Assembly (NCBI GenBank): GCA_031763025.1
Contig: JASSKH010000007.1
Location: 7,703,930 to 7,767,929, forward strand
Direction: 5' to 3'
DNA from: Macrocystis pyrifera
Taxonomy: Eukaryota; Sar; Phaeophyceae; Laminariales; Laminariaceae
DNA length: 64,000 bases
Of the stretch, positions 24,183-35,100 are shown piece after piece. The position numbers and the translations under genes were made by a program. Under the pieces are notes generated by a model. The model was not told where the DNA came from. It searched no databases and was given only the letters and a program-made list of their open reading frames with translations. The stretch's first letter is position 1; every line of letters begins with the position of its first letter.

Positions 24183-26255
24183 CCGGAAGATGCCAGCAGT
24201 CGGAATGTGTACGAGCCAATGGCGCTGTCTCTTTGATGCACTGATCAGACAGAAGAGGTCGAAAGACGATAGAGTAGTTTATGTTTCGCCCAGGTCACTC
24301 CAACGCAGATACAATAAGTATTCATTTGCAGCCCTTACGCGCAAATATTAATGAAGATTGGCCCCGTGTTGATTGCCGCGCAAGCGAACGGAGAAAAAAA
24401 GGAGCTGCGGGTTTGCTCGTACAGCCCGAGAAGCGTTTGCTTGAATAAAAGGGAATATAAATGCAAGGAATTTACGAATTTACCGGGTCCAACGTCCAAA
24501 GCTTAAACTTGGAGGATCCAACCTCCCGAACATGTACCCCATGCCCACGCCCCCCTTCCCGGTCCACGCCTGCTTTCTAACAACCGTGCCCTTGAATGTG
24601 AACGAGGTCCTTAAATCAATGGGCCTTTTTACACTCTCGACCCACCCGCTTGATGGGGTTTGAGTGTACGCATCACACGGGCGACGCTCCAAGTATCCGC
24701 CTCGAGCAGGCGACTGGGTTGTAGAGCCGGCATCCCACAACAGGCATCTACGGGCATAGCCCTCGGTAGGAGTACGTAGCATTTGTACCCAACTCTTACT
24801 GTCGCGCGCGAGCTAGGCTCGGTGCGTAAAATGACCCCCCAAGCTCTCTGTACATAGTAAAAACAAATGTGCGCAATCCTCCACCCTGTCGGCGCCCGCC
24901 ACAGTTACCGGTGCCGCGAGTTGGTAAAGGCTGGCCCCAGCACGCAACATGTATCCAACCGTGCAGGACACCGCCACTATCTTTCTGGCGAGCACACGCT
25001 GCCACGCTTCCCCCGTTTTGTTCTCAGGCCTTGGTCAACTTCATCTGCACAGCCACCAAACATAGAAAAATGATAGCCGGGGTATTGATATTGAGACGAG
25101 TCACCAGCACATCTATTTGGTGGAACAATTATGGAAGAACACGTGCAGGATTATCTGAATCGCTCAACTCATGGGACGCGTGGAAGGGCGAAGGTCGGGA
25201 ATGTTTTCGGCGCTCACGGGAATCGAATACATTTGTGCACGGCAGGACGGAGCACCTCGTGATTGAAGACCCACCCTCATTCTGGAACAATATACCTGGT
25301 ACATGCCAAACAAGACCAAAAACAGAACAAAAAATGTGACGTGTCCCGTTTGTGCATCTCGCTGTATCGTACCGTACGTTTCAATCGCCGTTTCGGCGTC
25401 TCTCGCTCCCTCTCTCCTTCGTCCGAAATCTTCATTGGTATATACTCAATACTCGTATATAGCTGTATCGGCACCTGCTGTTCAGGCCCCAGTTGTTTCA
25501 TTAATAATCATAACAATAACTCCGAGCGAATTGAGTTGCTAAATATACACTGCCGACTGAAATATGGTTGGCTCCTTTTGAGCTGGGTGGAGTCGGAGTT
25601 CCGCGCCGCCCGACGAAAAAAACTCCGTTCCAAGTTCATGCCTTCTACATACCAGCGCTCGCAGCAGTTGACGACAGTTACAAATATCCAGCAGCGCGAG
25701 CTCCTACTACAGGGGACCAAAAGTAATCAGAACCCACGATGGGCCCGAAAATGATGTATCCCCTCTGTGTTCACACCGTTGTTGGTCATGATTACTGTTA
25801 ACATGTCCCCCCCGTAATAGCGCGAGCTACGTACCCTGCCTTAGAATAGTTCGTACGTAGCAGCAGAGGCAGCGAAATCTCGATGCTTGACATCCTAAAC
25901 GTTGGGGTATCCACATGCTTCAAGTACAAATACAGTATAAGGCCCACGAACAATAAATAACCTAATAGGAACAGAGGGCTCACTTTTGCGGGCCGATTTC
26001 GAGAAAATTGGATTGAGAAATCGTGCTCAGCGGCGAGCGCTACACTATATCCCATATAGTAGCCTATGCTCAAGGTTGTTCAAGGGTGCTGTCACAGTAA
26101 GGTTGTAATACTTGCTCAGGTTTCGTGGGTGTTTTAGGTTGTCGGACCCATACTGTAGCCTATACACTCATTTTTTTTTGTTTTTCCTTCCGGCCTGTTG
26201 TACGCTTTGAGCCATTTATGGCATATGGGGTGGAACGGGAGTGAAACTTGATTTT
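23522..26255. other. Intergenic stretch, mostly featureless
   Basis: No supported gene. There is a G27 run at 24152-24178 and half a MITE at 25795-25820. A frame of about 100 codons on the minus strand (24480-24782) has balanced composition but no motif I can name; it could be a transposon remnant. The 3' UTR of the CCDC47 gene should extend into the right end. Confidence 0.45.
25795..25820. mobile_element. Fragment of the TA-flanked MITE
   Basis: Only the right terminus is present: TTAACATGTCCCCCCCGTAATAG. The left arm is absent or unrecognisable. Confidence 0.5.
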
Positions 26256-28609
26256 TTACCTTGAGTTTTCTTTTCTGTTGGAGGCGGCCTTCTTCGATTT
26301 CTTTTCGTCCTTCAAGTCCCGTCGGCGCTTTCTGCTCCGGCGTCAGTGTCTCGTACTCCTCCCTCTCCCTCTGAAGCTTCTCGCTCCTAAGCTGCTGGCT
26401 GCGTTCCTGGCGCTGCCCTGATGTCATCTTGAGCTTGCGCTTGGCAACGGCCTCTCGTCTTTCGTTCGCCTTCTTCTTCATGCCGTTAGGCATTTTATAC
26501 CTGTTAATACAGGCACGAGACGAAAAGCAGCAGCTTGTGAAAATGAGACATGGATGAGCGGGATATTTTGTGCCATGTTGTCATCGTCGTGCTGTAGAAA
26601 CGACTCGCCATTATTTCTCTCCCGGGTCAGCGGCCGAAAGGTGCCCCGCGGCAACCAGAAAATGTTGGTGTCCGGTAAAGAGGCGTGTGTGCGCGTCGCC
26701 TGTGCGGAGGAAAAACCTTTGCGGCTGTCATATACCACTCTGACCGGGAATGTACAGAGACCGTTTGGATAATAATGTTATTATTAATATTATTACTAAG
26801 TGTTTTAAACGGTCCCTATGGCCAGAGTGATACGATTTCAAGGTTTCCTCCCTGAGAGGTCTTCCCCACGACTGCTGTGCCGCTATCAAGCTAAGAGATA
26901 CCGACGGTAGCGTATATTATTGGTGTTGGTCCCACACTTTGCACATTAGTCAAAATCGTCGCCACAATTTAGTCCGCGGTCGCAAGACAGGCAGGCCAGT
27001 GTGCCAACTCAGGTCTGGAAACCACCACATTTTCATTTGGAGAGCATCGAAACCTACTCGATCGTGGACAAGCGCCTTATTGAATGGTACGCCGAGGCTA
27101 CCGGTCCAGGCTACAAAGGTCTGGCTGCACCGTGCGGAGTCGTAATGACGGCACCTGCGCCAGTAGTACATCGTAGCACAACCGAAGGCGGCGTGCGCTA
27201 GAACTCACTTGTGCAACAGCTCAATGTAGAAAAGCACTAGCTCGATCATCTTCGCCCCGCCCCTCATCATGTCCCCGGTCCTGTTTCCCGTCACCTCCGG
27301 GAGACGAAACGTGAACCTAAGTATCTTCTTCGGCGTTTCCGCCTGCCCCTCGATGGGCTGCTCGTTCTGGTCCGTGAAGTGCACAAGCTCAAGAAGCTGT
27401 GGGTACTCCGAGATGATCTTGACGGCAGTCGGCGGCAGTAGCGGTTCCAGAAGGGCGAAACTCTCGGACAGGCAAACGAGCCCGGGAGGGAGAGACTCCG
27501 CTCGGGTTGGGCTCGCTAATTCCTGCAGGTGCGGCACTGACTGCTGGAGCTTCTTCACGTCTCGCTTCGGAGCTACCGCAAATACCATCGAATCGAGGTC
27601 GTTGTCGCCCAGAGTGACCTCGACCGTCACCCTGTCGGTGACGGGGACTAACACGTTCCACAGGAGCGTGAACAGGTCGTGCCTGTGGGCGAGGTTGATG
27701 GTGACCAGCACACTCGAGCACTTCCGGCTACCCGTCGCGTAGTAGAGGGAAGCTGCTGCTGGAATCGCGCGCCAGGAGCTGTCGCTTGTCGACCGGCGGG
27801 GTCTCCAGTGCCGGCCCGGCGTCCCTGCACAGCGAGCGGGTCGAGGACGGTGATATGTGTCAAATAGCGAAACAAGGCGTGCAGCAGCGTGCTGATGTCT
27901 GATACGGGGCATGTCGAGACCAGCCATCCAAGAGAGTCTTGGGTCACTGGCTGTACGACTAATTTACCGCTGTATCCGGAGTCACGTTGAATACACGCAA
28001 CAGGGCAGGTTGACATTCCCCGAGCGTTAACTTCGTCGAACAGCCGGCAAGAACGACGACACGACGACGGCATTTTCGGCACCTTTTTACTTACATCTCT
28101 TGTCTTCACTACGTCACTACGTTTCCTGTACTCGTAATGTATCAGCACATCAGCATTGAGCCCGAGGTGTGAAAATGGACATATTTACCAATCACGGTGT
28201 ACTCACAAGAAACGGCTGCAGAACAGCCCGTGGACGCCAATGATGAACCCCTGAGCAATCTCTCGTAGTTCCGCCGCCGGCCACGGATATAGACCACGAG
28301 GTAGAGCGCGATAATGGTTACCGCGAGGTACTCCACTGTCCCCAAATGAAGCTCTTGCTTTGCCCACTCAAGAGAAAGGAATCCACCAAAGGATACTTTG
28401 CCGTCAGACCAAGCTGCTGCTGCGGGCACCGCGGCGGTATTTTCTGCCGCAATCCGGGATGGCTCAGCTGGTCCAAGAGGGTCTATCCTGAACTCATCGT
28501 CATCTGGCAGCCCCTCGAAGGTGGGGGCCGCGACAACTGCTGCGACAACTGCTGTCGTCGTCGCTCCCAGAAATGGCATGGCCCAAGCAAGTACGCCCGC
28601 AGACACCAT
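26256..28609 (-). CDS. CCDC47: CCDC47 homologue, ER membrane protein
   Basis: Exons (minus strand): 28207-28609, 27209-27824, 26256-26500, about 420 residues. CCDC47 is an ER membrane protein of the PAT chaperone complex that helps multi-spanning proteins insert. Exon 1 has a hydrophobic N-terminal signal (MVSAGVLAWAMPFLGATTTA), an acidic lumenal stretch (GLPDDDEFRIDPLG) and one membrane helix (YLAVTIIALYLVVYIRGRRR). Exon 2 has the cytosolic family core (YYATGSRKCSSVLVTINL, LFTLLWNVLVPVTDRVTVEV, MVFAVAPKRDVKKL, LVHFTDQNEQP, KKILRFTFRLPE). Exon 3 is the lysine/glutamate coiled tail (KMTSGQRQERSQQLRSEKLQ). Splice phases fit. Each exon holds one 1-base frame offset: a missing base near 28255-28258, an extra G/C at 27747-27749, an extra T/A at 26329-26331. 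After the last, the frame ends with a KKSKK-type tail at 26256; uncorrected it runs to 26134. Confidence 0.87.
26729..26835. repeat. CACTCTG-type foldback repeat, intact copy
   Basis: Left arm ACCACTCTGACCGGGAAT followed by GACCGTTTGGAT. Right arm AAACGGTCCCTATGGCCAG then AGTGATAC. The arms are inverted complements around an A/T core (ATTATTAATATTATT). It lies in CCDC47 intron 2. Confidence 0.65.
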
Positions 28610-29122
28610 GCCCCTACACTCCAAAGTTTGGTCAGCTACGTTGCGACTTATCCTACGTGTCTGCTATGCTGGGATAGCCCACGACCGATGTCACCGCATA
28701 AGAGTTATGCCCAAAAAATCAGCAGAGCGTACCAGATTGGAGAGCACAGCAGATGGCTAGCACAACGTCACAGGAGCAGTCGCAGTCTGTTGCCGATTTT
28801 GGCCATTCTGGTTCCAGAGTCACCGATACGGCCAAGGGAGTTCCAAACATTTTTTAGGCGTTCTTGAAATATAGAGATTCCTTGCTTTTGCTGCTCATCC
28901 ACCTTCGACCCTCGACCGACTACCTGTACCTGGTGATGCCGGGAGGAGGATTTGTCTAGGAAATATATTTCCTTTCCCGTGCCTTCTTGTTGGCTTAGCT
29001 TGCCTATCGTTTTCGCCTGTAGCCTCTTCGTTGGTGATCTGAATTTGGAAGTGCTACTTTCGCGTTTTTCTTGTTTTTGAATTCGTGCGATTCCGGCGAC
29101 GGGAGAGAGCAACGAAGCCAAC
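28610..29122. promoter_or_regulatory. Divergent intergenic region, CCDC47 / MIS12-like
   Basis: The start codons of the CCDC47 gene (leftward) and the MIS12-like gene (rightward) are 513 bp apart with no other gene between. This is the only place their 5' UTRs and core promoters can sit if neither has an upstream non-coding exon. I see no clear TATA box. A pyrimidine-rich strand around 28855-29080 is the only notable composition bias. Shared regulation is possible but not shown. Confidence 0.45.
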
Positions 29123-32100
29123 ATGTCGGCGCCTGGAGGCAAGCCGGATGTGGGCATCTTCGTTCCCGAACGATTCTGCGACGAAGGTGAGGATAGTGAA
29201 ACCGATTGGCACCGGCTTTGGATATTGTTTGTTGGTGTTCATTCTGAATGTAGAATGGTCAGAGTCTTCATAAGGCAAACCTCATTCACGTTTTGTCCGT
29301 TATGTTGCACGGCGCACCAGCTCTTCGTGTGTTGCTGGCGATTCAGAGCAACAGCAGCACAGCAATCAGAAGCAGCCTCAAGCGGGCAGGCGGTACACCT
29401 TGTTCGACGCAGACGCCACCCCCTTCGTTCGATTGACACCCGTGCTTCTCCCGTGCCGAACAGTGTACGACTACGTGGACGATAATTTGGCGGAGGCTAT
29501 GGATGACATGGAGAGAGAGCTGCGCGAGGTATGAAATCTACAGCAGCTGCAGCAGAGTGATGGAATCATGTAAAGCAGCACCAGTAGATGCAGCAGTAGA
29601 ACTGCTGTTTCGGAGGGTCGTCCTCTTCGGCGAGACCTTCACCCCCCAAGTACGGCCGATACGCCCTCGATGAAGCCGCCTGGTGTTTGTAACATTGTAG
29701 TACGCTAAGGCCGGTGACATCCCTTGCACCAGTCGGTGTCTGGTGCTAAGCTTAACATGCACCACGGGCGCGCTCCGCCGGGGAGAGTTGTGGTACTGTA
29801 GTTTTTTGGATGATGGTACGTACTTGTAATGCCTTGGGTACCGAGAGGTTACCGTAACAGTGACCAAAGTACTCGCACGAGTACGCACCAGGTAACAGGT
29901 TTATTATACCTGGTTACAAGGTTCCCCTCCCGGAGGTGCCTAGGGGAGTGGCGCAAGAACGAAATACTACTCTGGATGAAATACCTGCACACCTGTTTAG
30001 AACTATTTAAACTGCTGCATCCACCCCTCATTAATGTGAAGAACTCAAACATTTTTTTGAGGACAGCCTATATACACTGCTGCTGCTGCTTGTGGAAATA
30101 GTGTGGGATCATTACTATTAATACTACAATAATGTAAAAGAGGGTATACCGGTAAGTGGATATTGATCCTGAACAGATGATTCGCGGCCATCAATGCAAT
30201 GCCTGCGGCGTAAAACGTACAGTACGTACAAAAAAATGCGTGAGGTCGAGGTTGCGACATAATGCTTTGTGACCGTCTTATTAATAGTAAAATCCAGCAC
30301 ATACACAAAATGTTCCCGCAAAATATATGTTTCTTGGCGCTCAGGGTAAAATGAAGGTTTCACAGATACACTAGAAGGTGCTCGAGAACTATTCGTAGTC
30401 CGAGTACTGAGATTATTAGAGTGGTGGCGGCCAAAATATTGCGAGTACTGAGAAGGCCCAACTACTGAGAGTATGAGCGGTACGGAACCCCGAGAGCACA
30501 GGCAAATATGTACCCGCAGTATTGAACACGAAATACTTGGGAGTACAGGCAATATCCGCAGTACAGAACCTCGAGATGGTGAGAGCACTCGCAGTACATA
30601 CTCCTCGCAGTACATATTCCCGAAATACTGCCAGTGCTCTTGAGTACTCGAATTGTCCCCAGCGAAAGAAATTGCTCCAACTCCCACTCCTGGGACCATA
30701 TGCGAGTGTTTTGTGCCGAACAATAGGCCTGAGAATTGTCGACAAGGTGCACAGACGGTCGAAGTATACCTCATACTCCAAGTATACTGAGCATATTGAG
30801 AGTATTTCGGTACTAGGAGTACTCGCAGTACGAACATTATTGTACCAACGGACGAAGTACCCGCAGTGCTGAACCCCGAGATACTTGAAGCACAACAGGG
30901 AGTATGCACAGCAGCAGCACTAGCGAACCCCGAATTCGTGCGAGCCCGAAAGTATCCGCAGAGTGTTATCCTCAGTGGTGGTACAGAACCTCGAAATACT
31001 GCGAGTCCTCGCAGTATCCGCTGCAGTAAAAACCCGAAATACTGCAAGTGCACGAAGTACCTACAGTATTTTCTCGAACATACTTTGATTGACTCCCAAG
31101 TATTGGGAGCAACTGTGAAAGGTTGAGGTATGAACGCACGCCACACGTAAGTGCTCCCAAACTCCGTGGCCTTGCGTAAAAACACAGAACTTGTATTGTG
31201 GCATACGTATAAATAGTAGGTCAGAAAAGCAAGGTGAGTGTACTGGTACAAAATACCTGGTAAGTCAAAAGTTGAATATTAAAAAAAGCGAGGATCGTGC
31301 GAGTCGAACCTCGGTAACGAAAATATTATCAGGCGCGGTTTGTCATCTATGATGCAGCAGTACTTATATGACTGACACCATGTGTTTTAATCTGAAACAC
31401 ATTGCTTTATCTCTATACTTCGGGGTACAGGTACAACTGCATGTACAGTACTGCTGCAACATGACATGTGATATGATACGACAGCAGAAGATACGCGCAC
31501 TGCGACAAAGGAACGTGTACTGCTGCCCTTTCAGCTGGCTCTAGGATCGGTCAGCAGTGTAGGACACAACAGTCAGTAACTGCAAGATTTTTTGTACGAA
31601 TGCTGCTGTACACGATGCTTGTACGAACGATTTGTTGTACTGGACTCGACGAACATTAGTGATCCGGGTATGATCGGTACGGAGAAAAAAATGCCGGTCA
31701 CACACTGCAGCAGGCACGTGCATAGGCCAATGCCGATGACAACAACAAACACTACTGTAGTACTGAGAATACAGCGCGGATCTGCCACATGCGCATAGTA
31801 CGCTGCCTGCTGCTTTTTGGCGCACTGTGCTGAGCACAGCTGGAGCAGTCGTAATGTTGGATCACACATACTGTAGCAATACGCAGAAGAAACAGCAGGG
31901 AGAGGTGACGATGCAGGTACGAAGTCAGCCTGGGTATGTACGTATGAAAAAGTCTGGTACCTGGTGAGACAGACGGTGGAATACGGACGGCAGGCTCCGA
32001 TAAACACAACCAGCCACAGCAATACTGCGCATATCGGTGTGTCGCACACGCACGGCATGTGGGCGGCAGCGTTGTAACGATTGGATTTGTGTATGTTGTC

Positions 32101-35100
32101 TGTTGTGTACCTGGTATATTTCCGGAAGGTGTGCTCACAGCTGTTGTGAGCCTAGGGAAGAAAATTGACAACATTATTATACCGGTACGTACGTACAAAA
32201 TAAGGCCTCTCGTACTGAAACCAGGGAAATCGTCATATCCACTCCCGCCGGGAAAAAAAAACTTGAGCGCCCGCCACGCACGGATCGCGCCGAGACCTCG
32301 ACCAGTGTGTCCGGCCGGGCTTCCCGTGTCCGAGTACTTGGCGTTTTGCCGAAAAGTGCTCGTACGAAGAGAAAAGTTGGCAAAAGTACGGAAATTGATA
32401 AACGTACATGTACATACACCAATATCTCGCACATACCTGGTCTGCCTAGTACATACGAGTACATATCATATGTATCAGACCCAGGGGTACTTACTCGTGG
32501 TCGGCGACGAGACACACACAAATGACGACGACAGCAGCGAAGCGAACACGAGATTTTGCGTGTGAAAAGCACTTCGAACGGGGCCCCTCGACACGCCCCC
32601 ACCGTACCGGTACTGGTATGTATGTTGTATTTGTTTTTCGATCCCGGTGATTCGAGTGTCAGGAAGAATACTCAATACAAGCTTCCCCTCGAGGACATGC
32701 CCAGGGGAGTGGCGCAAGAACGGATTGAAAACCGTACAGCATGCACATGATACCTTGCTACAACGTTGTGAAATATCTGCTTACTACTGTAGATGTAGAC
32801 CCTTTTACTGCACAACTTCACCTGGATTTTTGGGGGCAAAACATACAGAATACATGGAAATAGCGTGGAACTGCTGTTACTAATGACTGAATCGTTTTTA
32901 TAGATTTTATTGATGATTCCTCCAAACATTGTATCATGCCAGGAATATGTGTCAGTATGTTAGTGCGTATCTTTGTTGTGGCGCTCAAGGCGAAAAAGGC
33001 CTTTCCTGCACCAAGCTGAGGACTGCCGACAAAACAAACGGTTGGAAAGCACTCCACAGGTGACGCACACATGCGTGACACACGCGTGACGCACGGAACA
33101 CAGCAGTACAGTAGTGGGACAATATTAACAGAAAAAGAAAAGGAGGCACCGAAGACTGAACTCTCGACCACACTCGGCTGCCCACGAAACGCACTGCAGC
33201 AGCAGCGTTGTTGTACCTTTGGCAGCATGTACGTCTCACACAACAGCAGAGACCCCCAGCTCTACAGATCGCAGGGTCCGATAAAAAAACATCTATAGAG
33301 TTGGAAACCACAGCAGTACAGCGCGGACAAACTACCGCACACGCGTGATGTTGTTTCCTGCTCTGCTGGCGGGCGACAGGCGTGTACAGCGTTGTAGCTG
33401 GTTGTACAACGCATCCTGCACTGCTCGTGTGCTGTTTGTTGTCTGTGGTGTCTGGGTCACGGACATGATATTAAAAATACGTTGAAGAATAGTACCAGTT
33501 AATTTTTTTTTTACATAATCTCTGCGAGGTTCAAACTAGCGCCTTCGAGTCCAAAATCGGGCATCGTGACCATATGACCATATTACGAAAGATCCATGCC
33601 TGGTAGTATATTTAGAAGCGCGCGACACACCGGACGCACATATGCACAGCGCAGCAGAAGAGAGAGGTGGTGATGACGGACGACGGATCGCAGCCTCTGA
33701 TAAAACAACCAGCCACAGCAGTACACCGCGCGCGTATGTTTCTGGCCGCTGCTTGTGCTGTTGGGCGGGGCTGTAACGTTGTTTGTGTTCTCTACCTTGT
33801 ATCTGCTGTCTACAGTAGGTAGATGTCTGGTGTGTTCTCGGGGCAAGAAACACAAAACATCGGAAATAGAACGACTGTTGGAGTCTTATTTTCAATCCAA
33901 ACGATGCTTACATTACCGTCCAGAGTTCGCGTGGATCTGTCGCACCCAGCAGCAGCAAAGATAGGTAGATGGTGGATTACGTACAGCAGGTTCCGATAAC
34001 ACACAACTATTACGGTGGTCCATAGTTAATAGGACCTATGGTATACATAAAACCCTATTTATTTACCTATTTTTACTATTACGGGGGTCCATAGTTAACA
34101 GGACCAAATATTGTTAGTAAAAATACCTAAATATATAGGTTTTTATGTATGCCATAGGTCCTGTTAACTATAGACCCCCGTAATAACAATATTTACTATG
34201 GTCCCCCGTAATAGCCACGGCAGTACAGCGCAGATGGGTATATCACACACGCACGGTGTTGACTGCTGGTGCTATTGCACCGTTGTAGCGCGGTGCTGTT
34301 TGCCTGTTGTCTGCTGTCTACCTGGTAAGTGTCTGGGCCGTGTGCTCGGGAAAGGGCAAAAAAACTGACGACTTCACCGGTATGTATAAAATGCGGCCTC
34401 TCGTACTGAAACTAGGAAAGTCGTCGTATCCACTCCCACCGAAATAAAACTTTGAGGGCTTGCCACTCGCTCCAGAGGACACGGATCGCGCCCCGCACCT
34501 CGACCAACGTGTCCGAACGATTTTCCCGTGTCGATTGCTTGGCGTTTTGCCAAGAAGTGCTCGTACGAAGAGATATGCTCGAAAAAGTACGAAAATTCAC
34601 AAACGTAAGTACAAATGTTCGGATATTCGGAGATTGGGCGGCAGTTGCACTAGGCGGCAGGACCTATTATTTATGTCCAATGTTTGCCTCATGATAGGGA
34701 ACGTGGAGATCGCAACCGAGGGCCGACAAATTGCGAAAACAGCAACACTACTGCCGATTAAGACATATGGCCAGAGACCTGACCCGGCTTTATAATACCT
34801 ATACGAGTTGCTTGCGCTTGTTTGGGCAGTGCTATTGTACCCCGTTCAAAATTATTAATCTACCGGCAGATTCAACTATATGATAGTCGACGGGCTGAAC
34901 AGGTAGACTCATAGGCTATATGTTGAGTTTGAACTATTTTTCAGCCTCGCGGATATGGCGGAACAACTTGTGCGGTGGCACTGCTGCTGCTGCTGCTGCT
35001 ACTGCTACTGCTACTGCGACAATGACAACAACGTCGGCTGTCACGCGTCAACGCCCCACAATCCTCAGGCAGCGTCTAAGGTAGGAGGAGAAGGAGCGGC

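Noticed and set aside
26938-27200. Possible exon between CCDC47 exons 2 and 3
   Set aside because: The phase-2 end of exon 2 joins exon 3 directly (rebuilding a Lys codon) and family sequence continues without a gap.
27825-28206. Possible extra CCDC47 exon between exons 1 and 2
   Set aside because: The TT end of exon 1 and the G start of exon 2 rebuild a Leu codon in frame; no conserved segment is needed between them.
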